In this document: positions 19,194-28,000 of the stretch, piece after piece
Numbering within the stretch: the stretch's first letter is position 1
Layout: every line of letters starts with the position of its first letter
DNA from: Xenorhabdus doucetiae
GTDB lineage: Bacteria; Pseudomonadota; Gammaproteobacteria; Enterobacterales; Enterobacteriaceae
Assembly (NCBI RefSeq): GCF_000968195.1
Contig: NZ_FO704550.1
Coordinates: 558,001-622,000 of the forward strand
Reading direction: 5' to 3'
DNA length: 64,000 nt
Translations under genes and position numbers: made by a program
The notes under the pieces: model-generated
Seen by the model: the letters and a program-made list of their open reading frames with translations, nothing else
Database searches by the model: none
What the model was told of the DNA's origin: nothing

Positions 19194-20527
19194 GTACTGT
19201 AACGCTGGTTCTGACCGCCGTCGGCTCGGTTCTCCTGTTATTGTTTCTGGTGATGAAAGCCCGAATGCACGCTTTTATTGCCCTGATGCTGGTTTCCGTG
19301 GGCGCGGGGGTTTTTTCGGGAATGCCATTGGAGAAAATCACGCAAACCATACAAAACGGTATGGCAGGGACGTTGGGCTTTCTTGCCGTTGTTGTGGCTC
19401 TTGGGGCGATGTTTGGCAAGATCCTGCATGAAACCGGGGCGTTAGACCAGATTGCCGTGAAACTGTTGGGTTGCTTTGGGGAAAAGCGGGCGAACTACGC
19501 ATTAGGGATTGCCGGTCTTATCTGTGCACTGCCACTGTTTTTTGACGTGGCTGTGGTGTTGTTGATTGGCGTGGTATTTGCGGTTGCGCGCCGCACCCGT
19601 GGTAATGTGGTGAAACTGGCGATCCCACTGTTTGCCGGTGTGGCAGCCGCGGCTGCATTTTTGGTTCCGGGACCGACCCCGATGATGCTGGCTTCCCAGA
19701 TGGGGGCTGACTTTGGCTGGATGATCCTGATTGGCTTGAGTGCGGCTGTGCCTGGCATGTTATTGGCTGGCCCGATGTACGGCAATCTTATCAGTAAATA
19801 TGTGACGCTGGATTTGCCCAAGGATCTGGGTACCCCCAGTATTGGCAAAAGTCAGATGCCCTCTTTGGGTTTGAGCTTGGCGTTAGTCCTGTTCCCATTG
19901 GTGTTGGTGGGTCTGAAAACCATTGGTGCGCGTTTTGTTGATCAACAATCCACGCTATACCAGTGGCTGGAATTTATCGGCCATCCTTTTACTGCGATTT
20001 TAATTGCGTGTCTGGTGGCGATTTACGGTTTGGCGATCCGTCGTGGCATGAGCAAAGAAAAAGTCATGGATATCTGTTCCGAAGCGATTCAACCGGCGGG
20101 GATTATTTTGCTGGTCACGGGAGCAGGTGGCGTCTTTAAACAAGTGCTGGTGGATTCAGGGGTTGGGCCGGCATTGGGGAATGCGTTGGTCGGGGCTGGT
20201 CTGCCCATTGCGCTGGCCTGTTTTATTCTGTCGGGGGCGGTGCGGGTGATTCAGGGTTCGGCCACGGTTGCGTGTTTGACCACGGTCGGGTTGGTTCTGC
20301 CGGTGATTAGCGAACTGGGCTATTCCGGTGCGCAAATGGCCGCGTTGTCAGTGTGTATTGCCGGCGGTTCTTTGGTACTTAGCCATGTGAATGATTCTGG
20401 TTTCTGGCTGTTTGGTAAGTTTACCGGTGCAACAGAAGCACAGACCCTGAAAACCTGGACGATCATGGAAACCATCCTTGGCACAACCGGCGCGATTGTT
20501 GGCATGATCTATTTCGCCATGTTGTGA
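19190..20527 (+). CDS. gntU: Gluconate permease GntU
   Basis: This inner-membrane gluconate:H+ symporter of the GntP family has 445 residues, against 446 for E. coli GntU, to which it is closer than to GntT or IdnT. It starts MSTVTLVLTAVGSVLLLLFLVMKARMHAF and has about 12 hydrophobic membrane segments. Conserved loops include ALPLFFDVAVVLL, FLVPGPTPMMLASQMGADFGWM and the SHVNDSGFW motif near the C-terminus. It is coupled to gntK by an ATGA overlap. A strong intrinsic terminator follows 24 bases after the stop. Confidence 0.94.
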   Translation: MSTVTLVLTAVGSVLLLLFLVMKARMHAFIALMLVSVGAGVFSGMPLEKITQTIQNGMAGTLGFLAVVVALGAMFGKILHETGALDQIAVKLLGCFGEKRANYALGIAGLICALPLFFDVAVVLLIGVVFAVARRTRGNVVKLAIPLFAGVAAAAAFLVPGPTPMMLASQMGADFGWMILIGLSAAVPGMLLAGPMYGNLISKYVTLDLPKDLGTPSIGKSQMPSLGLSLALVLFPLVLVGLKTIGARFVDQQSTLYQWLEFIGHPFTAILIACLVAIYGLAIRRGMSKEKVMDICSEAIQPAGIILLVTGAGGVFKQVLVDSGVGPALGNALVGAGLPIALACFILSGAVRVIQGSATVACLTTVGLVLPVISELGYSGAQMAALSVCIAGGSLVLSHVNDSGFWLFGKFTGATEAQTLKTWTIMETILGTTGAIVGMIYFAML

Positions 20528-20550
20528 AGCCTTTTTAAGATATTTCTAAC

Positions 20551-20583
20551 AACGCCTTAATGCTTGATTAAGGCGTTTTTTTC
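20551..20583 (+). terminator. Rho-independent terminator after gntU
   Basis: A perfect 10-base stem, AACGCCTTAA with TTAAGGCGTT, encloses a 10-base loop and is followed by a run of seven T. Confidence 0.9.
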
Positions 20584-20712
20584 ATCAATTTTTCTATTTC
20601 TCAATATATTTTCAACATAAGGTTGTTGTTTCTATCATTAAGCTATCAGTCATTGACTTATAGTTTTTGGGTGATAGCATAAATTTTATCTATACGCCAT
20701 TGAACGACAGTC

Positions 20713-21024
20713 ATGTTATTTATTGAAACAAAATTATTTACGGATGATGTAGTTCAGTTACTGACAGATGATGAATACCGCGAATTTCAGGAGTTTTTGG
20801 CTATTCGTCCTGAATTTGGCCAAGTTATCCCTGATACCGGAGGGCTTCGTAAAATTCGATGGGCTTCCTATAGAACAGGAAAACGTGGTGGTGTGAGAAT
20901 CATTTATTACTACAAATTATCTGATTCACAAATCAGATTATTGCTAATCTATAAAAAAGGGATCAAAGATAATTTAACGGAAAAAGAGAAAAAAATATTA
21001 CGTAGTCTCAATGAGAGGTGGTAG
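20713..21024 (+). CDS. RelE/HigB-type toxin of a type II toxin-antitoxin pair
   Basis: This 103-residue protein has the layout of the RelE/HigB mRNA-interferase superfamily. It contains a helical N-terminal half (DDEYREFQEFLAIRPEFGQVIP), a GGLRKIRWAS strand, then RTGKRGGVRIIYYYKLSDSQIRLLLIYKKGIKDNLTEKEKKIL. The RGGVRIIYY and LLIYKKG strands carry the basic residues usual in this group. It lies one base before an HTH antitoxin gene. Toxin-first order is typical of higBA and of NadS-type pairs. The likely activity is ribosome-dependent mRNA cleavage, inferred from the family. Confidence 0.85.
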   Translation: MLFIETKLFTDDVVQLLTDDEYREFQEFLAIRPEFGQVIPDTGGLRKIRWASYRTGKRGGVRIIYYYKLSDSQIRLLLIYKKGIKDNLTEKEKKILRSLNERW

Positions 21025-21315
21025 ATGGATGCAAAATTGTTTGAGCGTCTGACTGAAAGCATGACGCAAATGAATGAAATTATTGATGGTATTCGCGAAC
21101 CCTCTCGCGAAACGCACGTAATTGCTGTACAGGTAAAGCACATTCGTCAATTGACGGGATTGTCCCAGACTGGATTTGCAAAATTGATTTCAGTGAATGT
21201 TGATACATTGAGGAATTGGGAACAAGGACGCCGTCAGCCTACGGGACCAGCAAAAGCGCTTTTACGTGCCATTGAACGTGATCCAGAGCACGTCTTGTTA
21301 GCGCTTCAGGTATAA
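21025..21315 (+). CDS. HTH-domain antitoxin (HigA/NadS-like)
   Basis: This 96-residue protein has an N-terminal helix that would contact the toxin (MDAKLFERLTESMTQMNEIIDG). A Cro/C1-type helix-turn-helix follows (VKHIRQLTGLSQTGFAKLISVNVDTLRNWEQGRRQP), ending with GPAKALLRAIERDPEHVLLAL. The DTLRNWEQGRR recognition region is characteristic of HigA/NadS antitoxins. It begins immediately after the toxin stop (TAGATG). It should neutralise the upstream toxin and repress the operon. A terminator follows 28 bases downstream. Confidence 0.88.
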   Translation: MDAKLFERLTESMTQMNEIIDGIREPSRETHVIAVQVKHIRQLTGLSQTGFAKLISVNVDTLRNWEQGRRQPTGPAKALLRAIERDPEHVLLALQV

Positions 21316-21343
21316 GCTAACCGACTATATTTAAAATATAAAA

Positions 21344-21378
21344 GAAGCATGTGGCATTCCCGACATGCTTCTTTTTTT
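21344..21378 (+). terminator. Rho-independent terminator after the toxin-antitoxin pair
   Basis: A GAAGCATGT / ACATGCTTC stem encloses a GGCATTCCCG loop and is followed by seven T. The right arm overlaps the relic toxin sequence on the opposite strand. Confidence 0.85.
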
Positions 21379-21533
21379 GATTATCATTAACTTCATAGAC
21401 TAAGCGATAGCCAGAAGCACGTAATTTCAGACTATAAGTCATCGAGATTAACGCTCACAAATTCAGGGGCTTTCATGCGTTCATCTACAATGCGATTTAA
21501 TTCGACATCTTCTGTAAGTTGTTGGAATTTCAT
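21377..21533 (-). pseudogene. Relic of a second RelBE/StbDE-type toxin-antitoxin module
   Basis: On the minus strand, 21533-21432 reads as 33 residues ending MKAPEFVSVNLDDL and a stop, resembling the C-terminal tail of a RelB/StbD-type antitoxin without its DNA-binding half. Overlapping that stop (ATGACTTATAG), a second frame starts at 21442 and reads MTYSLKLRASGYRLVYEVND. This joins the first residues of a RelE-type toxin directly to its C-terminal LRASGYRLVYEV strand motif, so the middle of the toxin is deleted. The overlap and order are those of a real antitoxin-toxin pair. Both genes are too short to work. The family assignment rests on motif memory. Confidence 0.6.
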
Positions 21534-21536
21534 TCA

Positions 21537-22751
21537 CTATAGTGCTTTTAACAACGCCATAAGCTGCTGATAAAGTGCTTCGGCACTGCGCTCATAACCG
21601 GCCGCAGAGAGGTGAACATAGTCAGGACGTGCGAGGTCTTGCTGTTCCCATCCCCGGACTGAACATGGCCCCCCCATATATTCGCGCCAGTTCCAGAACA
21701 GGGTGCGCTGTTTTTTGGCAACGGTTTGTTGAACCTGAATCACGTTATCGAGCAGGGCAGGTTGCTGTTCTTCGCAGCTCGTCGCGGTCTTATTTTTCAG
21801 CGAATCATTCGGCCCAATCAGCAGGATAACTGCTTGCGGTATTGCCTTGCGGATCGCTTGTACTTTGGCGGTCAGATCGTTTTGATAAGCGGCTAAATCC
21901 AGCGAATCGTTAAAGGCTTCATTAGTGCCATAGGCGAGGATCACCATATCCGGTTTCATCTGAGCCAGCGTTTCAATCCATTGTGGTTGCCACTTATCCA
22001 GCATATTGATGGTGGCACCATTAATTCCCAATGCGGATAACATCACCCCCGGATTTTGCCGCCTTACCAGCCAACCGCCGATTTTCAACTGCGTATCTTG
22101 CGGATAAAGATGGATGGGGAAACGGACACTGTGCTCTGGGGAGAAATGCCATTCACTTTGTGTTGACGGTAAGTCTATGGTGGCAAATGAGGTTTTGATT
22201 TGCGCTGGTTCGTGGGATTGATAGAGCGCACTCAGCCAATACTTGTCACGGGCAGAGGAAGAATTAAGTTGTAACGAACTGTTGGCTTTTTCCGGGATAG
22301 CAATAAATCCCCCCAGCGGATAATCCGCCCGATGATCTTTGCGGCTGCTGGAAAGCCACCAGCCGGTTTTATCTCCGGCAAATTGCACTAAGGCATTACG
22401 CTGGCCGGGAATGCTCATGGGGGAAATAAAACCGGGGCCGGCATCGCCATAATGATCCTGCAATAAACTGCGCAACTTACCGGTAAAGAAATCAGCCGCC
22501 GTGTGCGAATCACCCAACTGGACAACATGGAGCTGGCGGGTATCGCTGTGACGCAGTTTATCCGCCAATAGCGCGAAATTGGGATCACCAAAATTGGTCA
22601 ATTGTTGTTGGCGGTGTATCTGGGCAGTTTGGTGTTCCGATAACGGCTTGGATTTTTCCCCTTTGCACGATAACAGGCTGACTAAAAGCGCAATCGCCAG
22701 ACCTGCACCCACTATTCGATAAAATCCACGGAACAGGCTAAATGGTTGCAT
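21537..22751 (-). CDS. SGNH-family esterase lipoprotein, candidate glycan/peptidoglycan O-acetyl esterase
   Basis: This 404-residue protein has a lipoprotein signal (LLVSLLSC, Cys at about 29). It carries the SGNH hydrolase blocks: VVQLGDSHTAADFF (block I, catalytic Ser), a GINGA segment (block II Gly), LAYGTNEAFN (block III Asn) and DYVHLSAAGY (block V Asp-His). The GDSHTA and YGTNEA forms are like those of periplasmic Ape-type O-acetylpeptidoglycan esterases. It overlaps the DUF459 gene by 14 bases, and the MBOAT gene lies upstream. The three together match the transferase/SGNH/esterase layout of peptidoglycan O-acetylation clusters known in Providencia and Neisseria. The exact substrate is inference. 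Confidence 0.75.
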   Translation of the reverse strand: MQPFSLFRGFYRIVGAGLAIALLVSLLSCKGEKSKPLSEHQTAQIHRQQQLTNFGDPNFALLADKLRHSDTRQLHVVQLGDSHTAADFFTGKLRSLLQDHYGDAGPGFISPMSIPGQRNALVQFAGDKTGWWLSSSRKDHRADYPLGGFIAIPEKANSSLQLNSSSARDKYWLSALYQSHEPAQIKTSFATIDLPSTQSEWHFSPEHSVRFPIHLYPQDTQLKIGGWLVRRQNPGVMLSALGINGATINMLDKWQPQWIETLAQMKPDMVILAYGTNEAFNDSLDLAAYQNDLTAKVQAIRKAIPQAVILLIGPNDSLKNKTATSCEEQQPALLDNVIQVQQTVAKKQRTLFWNWREYMGGPCSVRGWEQQDLARPDYVHLSAAGYERSAEALYQQLMALLKAL

Positions 22752-23874
22752 CTTTTTTAACTGGCTCCTGAATAAATGTGATCAATGAAAATAGATAATC
22801 CGCAATGGCTTGCTGTCCTTTCAAACTGAAATGAATACCGTCTCCGCTGCGGAGTTTAAGGGTACTGCTGCCATCGCCAATATAATCTGAATAATTATCT
22901 GACTGATATTTGAACATATTATTAACCGCAACATAGATCTCTCCTTTTTTTTCAACCTCTGTCTGATACAGTTTATTGAGGTAAGCCATACTGCTGGAGA
23001 GTTTTTTCTGGCGCATATTTGGCGGGCCAACCCAAATAACATCGACCTGACGTTGGCGCGCGTCATTTAAGATAGTCTCAATTCTTTGGCGATAAAGATT
23101 CTCCCAATTTTCACTGGCGAATTTCAAATAAGGGCCTCCGTGTCCAGAAGGCATATCCCACGGATCATTCGGGCCTAAAAATATGATGACCAACTTAATA
23201 TCAGGGTGGGTTCTCAATGCGTCGCTGATGGTTTTTGGCCAATCGAAGAAACCCGGATAAGACAATCCGGTACTCTGCTTACTTAAATTAATACTGGAAA
23301 TGCCATACTCCTGAAATAGCCGGCGTTTTAAATGTGGGGCAACGCCTTGCATCATCGAATCACCGGCAAATAACACCTTATCTTTTATATCCAGATTGAC
23401 GTGAGTTTTCTGAATAATTTCAACCACCGGATTTTGTACTGATTTATTTGGCAATAAAGCGGACTGAGTGAGCTTAATATCGTTATTCAATAACTCAGGA
23501 AAGGTAAAAGAGAGATTTTCTATCGGATACACATATCCTTCCAAAAAGCGCAGACCAACCTGAAAATCAGCGGGAAACAGTTCCCGACTATTATCGATAT
23601 TAATGGGAGATGATGGGTTATCCTGATATTTGCCCTTTGCATATGCCATAAAAGTCTTACTGGCCGCAATCGCACCTTGTTGTACATTATTCCCCAAATC
23701 CCACAGTGGCTTTCCTTTAAGAGATGTCCAGGGGCTATTGCGGTGATATTTCTGCTGCCAGAAGTTATCCAGCGAACGCTGATTCAGCCAGATGAGCAGT
23801 AAACTGGTCAAAGCCACGATACAAATCACTTGTCCAGTTTTTTTAAGATTAAATATAAATTCAGAAGTTAGCAT
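22738..23874 (-). CDS. DUF459/SGNH-type periplasmic protein of the acylation cluster
   Basis: This 378-residue protein has an N-terminal membrane anchor (about residues 14-30, VICIVALTSLLLIWL). Its C-terminal SGNH-like domain shows KVLFAGDSMMQGVAP (Ser), LSKQSTGLSYP, VIIFLGPNDPWDM (Asn) and GDGIHFSLKGQQAIADY (Asp-His). This set is characteristic of the DUF459 family. Such proteins often sit next to MBOAT transferases, where they receive the acyl group outside the membrane and pass it to a glycan (PatB-like role). It overlaps both neighbours by 14 bases. With the MBOAT partner broken, it may have no acyl supply. Confidence 0.75.
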   Translation of the reverse strand: MLTSEFIFNLKKTGQVICIVALTSLLLIWLNQRSLDNFWQQKYHRNSPWTSLKGKPLWDLGNNVQQGAIAASKTFMAYAKGKYQDNPSSPINIDNSRELFPADFQVGLRFLEGYVYPIENLSFTFPELLNNDIKLTQSALLPNKSVQNPVVEIIQKTHVNLDIKDKVLFAGDSMMQGVAPHLKRRLFQEYGISSINLSKQSTGLSYPGFFDWPKTISDALRTHPDIKLVIIFLGPNDPWDMPSGHGGPYLKFASENWENLYRQRIETILNDARQRQVDVIWVGPPNMRQKKLSSSMAYLNKLYQTEVEKKGEIYVAVNNMFKYQSDNYSDYIGDGSSTLKLRSGDGIHFSLKGQQAIADYLFSLITFIQEPVKKDATI

Positions 23875-24550
23875 AGATAAATCCCGGCATTCCTGAAGGT
23901 GACAAAATAAAGACCAAAGTAAGGATCAGGGCTAAAGGAATGGGATAATAAACCCAGGAAATCAGGCCATGATTTTTTTCAATTTGGTTTCTAAGATTCA
24001 CCAACCAGGGATAGAGAATAAAGAACCCCCAGAAAACGATTAATAGGGAAGCACTGGATAACAGGGATGCGAATATTTCGCCAGAGAACAGTTGATTTAA
24101 TACTGCCAGAGCATCATTCAATGTCGGGCTACGGAAAAAGACCCAGGCAAAGCAGACAAAATGAAAGGTCGCCACGCGGGATAAAAATAAGGTAATGGGA
24201 TGCTTGGCTTGTGGCTTATTGTGGTTCTTCGCCGCAGGAAACAGGGAATGTTTAATATTTTGCAAAATTAACCCTAACCCATGAATGGCACCCCAAATAA
24301 TAAAACTCAACCCGGCGCCATGCCATAGGCCAGAAATGACCATAGCGATGAACAGATTCAGATTCTTGCGGAATGTGCCTTTTTGGTTACCACCCAAGGG
24401 AATATAGACATAATCACGGATAAATGTTGACAGGCTGATATGCCAGCGTCGCCAAAAGACCTGTAAATTTTCAGCCAGATAGGGCGCATCGAAATTGCGT
24501 GGTACGTTGAAGCCTAATAGCAGGGCGATGCCTGTCACCAGGTCGGTATA

Positions 24551-25653
24551 TACCAATCTAACTTGAAGATGCAGGTTTTAAAATCTGAAAGTTGTCAGTC
24601 AGTCTAGTCGTGAGTTCTTTCGCTTTTTCTGGCAAAGTGACATGAAAAAAGTGACGAAGGGTTTCACGGAATGTCTTCGCATCCGGAAAATAAACATTGT
24701 TACGTACTTGCTCATTCATATACTTCCACAATCGCTCTATTGGATTGAGGTTTGGGCTGTAAGGCGGTAGGTAATGCAGTTCAATATTAAGGACATATGC
24801 CACCTCTTTCACCAATTCTGCCCGGTGGTAACCCGCCCCATCCAGAATAATATGAATTTTTTGCGAAAGTGGGTAAGTTTCTCTAATAGCGCCGAAAAAA
24901 TACGCGATATTTTCGGCATTGATACTCGGGTATTCACGGATCACGGTGTCTTCAATTCGTTGTAAATTGAGGGCGCCCAGAAGATTGAGACGGGTACGAC
25001 TGCCGGTGGTTTCGACCACTTTTACCTGATTTTTCCCCGCTTTCATCCAACCATAGCTGAGCTTTGTGGACTGCGAAGGATGCACCGCATCAATAAATAG
25101 GATAGGTTCATTCTGACCTGCCCGGTCTTTCAGAGACTGGTAGTCATCAATAAATTGTTGCTGCTTATCCGCATCGAATTTATGAGGAACGCCCTTTGGC
25201 TTTTTGTAGCTGAAACCTTGTCGGTGAAGCCATTTCGTCATGCCTCCCACGCTGAAAGACACCTGCCAACGAGCTCGTACATAATCCACAATTTGAGCGG
25301 TCGTATGCAGCAAATTTGCCGTCAAATAATCAACCAGATCGGCGGTTTGTTTGGCAGAGAGATGGCTTTCAGAACCGCCATTTTCGGGGGTGAGTTTTTC
25401 CTGCGCGATGAAATCTTTTAGGTGACGGCTTACCGTAGTTTCATGAATACGTAAGGCCTGAGCAATCATCTGAGCTGTCCAGCCCTCTGACGCCAAAAGC
25501 ACGGCCTTGATGCGATCACAGACTCGACTATCACGAGTGGTATCATGCATCAATTCGAGGGCACGTTTTTGTTCTGGTGTCAGATGAATTTTCATGATTG
25601 CAAGCATGATCGGGTTTGGATAAGAAATCAAGCATCTTCAATGGCGATTGGTA
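24551..25653 (-). mobile_element. IS630-family insertion sequence (about 1.1 kb) inside the MBOAT gene
   Basis: The element starts TACCAATC and ends GATTGGTA. The inverted ends extend inward with a shared TTGAAGATGC block (24563-24572, and its complement at 25632-25641) separated by four unmatched bases. TA dinucleotides flank both sides (24549-24550 and 25654-25655), the target duplication expected for IS630/Tc1-type elements. Removing the element and one TA restores GGCTATACCGACC and the MBOAT reading frame. It carries one intact transposase gene. Perfect ends and an intact gene suggest a recent insertion. Confidence 0.93.
24558..25595 (-). CDS. IS630-family transposase (DDE)
   Basis: The start is taken at MKIHLTPEQKRAL (25595), giving 345 residues; an upstream in-frame Met is possible. 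An N-terminal helix-turn-helix region (WTAQMIAQALRIHETTVSRHLKDF) and a winged-helix linker with the KWLHRQGFSYKKPKGVP motif are followed by the catalytic domain. The DDE residues are visible as Asp in LFIDAVHP, Asp in IILDGAGYHRA and Glu in SPNLNPIERLWKYM. There is no frameshift, so it is probably active. It fills almost the whole element. Confidence 0.95.
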   Translation of the reverse strand: MKIHLTPEQKRALELMHDTTRDSRVCDRIKAVLLASEGWTAQMIAQALRIHETTVSRHLKDFIAQEKLTPENGGSESHLSAKQTADLVDYLTANLLHTTAQIVDYVRARWQVSFSVGGMTKWLHRQGFSYKKPKGVPHKFDADKQQQFIDDYQSLKDRAGQNEPILFIDAVHPSQSTKLSYGWMKAGKNQVKVVETTGSRTRLNLLGALNLQRIEDTVIREYPSINAENIAYFFGAIRETYPLSQKIHIILDGAGYHRAELVKEVAYVLNIELHYLPPYSPNLNPIERLWKYMNEQVRNNVYFPDAKTFRETLRHFFHVTLPEKAKELTTRLTDNFQILKPASSS

Positions 25654-26547
25654 TAGCCGGAAAAGTTAAAGTAGATATTCCAGGCATAAGCATAAATTGC
25701 CACCAGAATTTGCCCGGCGTGATGGCTAGTTGGATCTTCAAAGACGGGATTCACCCAATATTCAGAGAGCGTCGCACTGAGTAAAAAGAGTTTTGTGATG
25801 GCGAGTGCAATCAATAACAGCGCTTTCAATGGCGCCAATATCATTCTGGATGATGCCTGAATCTGTGGCAGCAAATCTTTGGCTCGATTAATCGGGCCGG
25901 CGACGATGCTGGGAAAAAAGCAAAGATACAAAATGACATCAGGCAGTGGTGCGGCGGGTATCTCTTTCTTGCACACCGAGACGACATAACTGACCGAATG
26001 GAACGCATAGAATGACAGTCCCAGCGGCATGAGCAATTCCAGTACCGGCAGCTCTACGTTAATTCCCACATTGGCGAATGTTTGCTGAATGGCTTCTTGG
26101 AAAAAAGAATAATATTTGAAAGCCGTGAAACAGCCGAGGAGCCCGAATATCAGTAGCGTAAATATGACCTTGTTGGATAAATAACGGCTGAGAATATTCG
26201 CCAAAAAGTAAATAAACAGGGTATAGGCGAATAAAATGTAGGCGAACTTTGCGGCAAAAGAGAATACAAATAAATAACTCACTAAAATTAACACGCCATT
26301 CTGTAGCCTGGGCGCTTTTTGTAAAAGCCAATAGACAACCAGCAGAATAACAAACGATCCAAGAAACTCAAAAGAGAAGAAATTCATATTAGGCTCTGGC
26401 TAACCATTTATCGTTGGGAGAAAGAATGTAATTCCGAGGTGCATTATAGTATGGAATTTGTCTGTGTTTACAGTGGATAATCGAGAAATAGATTAGAAAA
26501 AAAGAATCCACCTTGTAATTAATACGAAGTGGATTAATGAGGAAATG

Positions 26548-27321
26548 TTATTGGATAGCCAGTTCCTGAGCCTGTGAAATCAGCTTCCGATTGCCATTAA
26601 AGACACGATGTAAATAGCGATTATAGTCAGCGCCCAGTTCCGAATAACCATTGAGATTATCAATAAGCTTACTGGTATTCAGTGGCTCCTGCGTTATCCT
26701 CTGCTTTGCCCGTGAAGAACGCAGTGACTCATAAGCACGGTGCGTATTCAGGTTTTTCATATAGGCAATGACGGAAGCATCAACAGTAGAATAAACTGCA
26801 TAACCTTTGACTTTTCCTTTCGTCTTACCGCAAGCGCGACAACGCATCCCAAACAGATTATTATTTTTCTTGGCAAGTTCTGACGTTCCCCAACCCGATT
26901 CCGCCGCTGCCTGCGTGGCCACAAAATGGGTCGGAATAATGTCAACCCGACTTAATAATGTATTCCAATTGACCTGTTTTGGTGAATTGCAGGTCATTTT
27001 GTAATCCATGCAGATCTTTTTCAATCGATCACTGTCCTGCACAGACCAATGGTGATGCTTCTGGTGTGACAGGAGCCATTTGCGGTCTTGCATAATCTTT
27101 TGATTATGTTGATCAATTACAGGGACAATAATATTTAAAAACGCTTTCTTCCGGGGCGTACCTGAAGGGTATTTTCGCAAATCAGGCAAATTGACTTGTA
27201 TGCCATTGTGAGAATACTCTTGCATTTTCGAGGTACTGGTCGAGGCGTGGCTCAGACCGGTAAAAATTAATGAGATAAAGAAAGCGAAGACCGCACTTGT
27301 CCTCATCATTAGAGAGGGCAT
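26548..27321 (-). CDS. bax: Bax-like glucosaminidase (peptidoglycan hydrolase)
   Basis: This 257-residue protein has a signal peptide (VFAFFISLIFTGLSHA) and a C-terminal glucosaminidase (GH73-type) domain. The catalytic Glu lies in ATQAAAESGWGTSELAKKNNNLFGMRC, and a GYAVYSTVDASVIAYMKNLNTH segment follows, both typical of the Bax family. It should cleave glycan strands between GlcNAc and MurNAc in the periplasm. It reads on the same strand as the split acylation cluster but with a 160-base gap, so it is probably a separate unit. O-acetylation affects muramidases and lytic enzymes, so the proximity may be meaningful but is unproven. Confidence 0.87.
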   Translation of the reverse strand: MPSLMMRTSAVFAFFISLIFTGLSHASTSTSKMQEYSHNGIQVNLPDLRKYPSGTPRKKAFLNIIVPVIDQHNQKIMQDRKWLLSHQKHHHWSVQDSDRLKKICMDYKMTCNSPKQVNWNTLLSRVDIIPTHFVATQAAAESGWGTSELAKKNNNLFGMRCRACGKTKGKVKGYAVYSTVDASVIAYMKNLNTHRAYESLRSSRAKQRITQEPLNTSKLIDNLNGYSELGADYNRYLHRVFNGNRKLISQAQELAIQ

Positions 27322-27950
27322 TTGCTTCTCCTCGTTTTATTACTCTGGATGAAAAACAAACGAATATTAGCAGAGCAAACAATATATAGCTACTGTTATT
27401 CGTCATTCATAAGTTTGGTTTCTATAACGAAGATTAGCACCCTACTGACAAATATCTATATTTTTCATTCCATATGGTAAATAAATGTAATAATTATTAG
27501 GGTTTTATTTGGTGAACAGTTATATAGGCGACTGTTTTGAGGTGTTATATTGCCTGTTTGTGTCACTTAATTGAGTGACTGATGGTTAGTTAACCTAATG
27601 TTATTAATTAAAAAATTTACCCTATTACTTGGTGCTATACCTGAGTGTGAATTTTTGGTTTATTACAGTTATTATAAATTATTTTATTGTTTGTATTTAA
27701 TTATCGAATTTTCTGGCCTATTTTTAATTTGTTATCGGAACTTCCATATTAGAAGGGTGGCTTAATACATTATGAAAGATAATATTTTGTTTGTTTATGT
27801 GATTCGATGTGGAAGAAAATCTATACCTTACACTCTGCTCAATACAGGTAAACAAACTAATGATGGATTTTCTTATTGTCAGTAAATCGTATCATTATTC
27901 CATTATTAGATTATATTCGATTAAAAAATGTGATTCAGATTCAAAAAGAA
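27322..27950. other. AT-rich intergenic region
   Basis: This stretch of over 600 bases is unusually AT-rich and holds no gene I can support. It includes the promoter region of bax near its left end. A 37-codon frame at 27772-27885 has a possible ribosome site but resembles nothing I know. Confidence 0.5.
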
Positions 27951-27975
27951 TTAGGGAGCCAAAGCTCCCTAATTG
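27947..27975 (-). terminator. Rho-independent terminator after the DUF3761-type gene
   Basis: On the minus strand, TTAGGGAGC and GCTCCCTAA arms enclose a short loop and are followed by TTCTTTTTG. It lies about 25 bases after the restored stop of the DUF3761-type gene. Confidence 0.75.
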
Positions 27976-28000
27976 CACATCATGAGAAATCAATAAAACA

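Larger units (their letters stand above)
23861..26387 (-). pseudogene. MBOAT-family O-acyltransferase (PatA/AlgI-like), split by an insertion sequence
   Basis: The N-terminal part (26387 to about 25654) has several membrane segments, the LMPLGLSFYAFHSVSYV and FFPSIVAGPINR motifs of bacterial MBOAT proteins, and stops shortly after NFSGYT. The C-terminal part (about 24550 to 23861) resumes TDLVTGIALLLGFNVPRNF and carries FWRRWHISLSTFIRDYVYIPLGG and the catalytic-His segment SGLWHGAG. Joining NFSGYT to TDLVTG restores one continuous frame, so an IS630-type element was inserted cleanly into the codons for GYT. The right piece has only a TTG from the IS end as a start. The gene almost certainly moved acyl groups across the inner membrane for the SGNH partners. 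Confidence 0.92.

Noticed and set aside
27772..27885. 37-codon frame (MKDNILFVYVIRCG...) with a possible AGAAGGG ribosome site in the AT-rich gap
   Set aside because: Too short and without recognisable similarity or a promoter; it could be chance.
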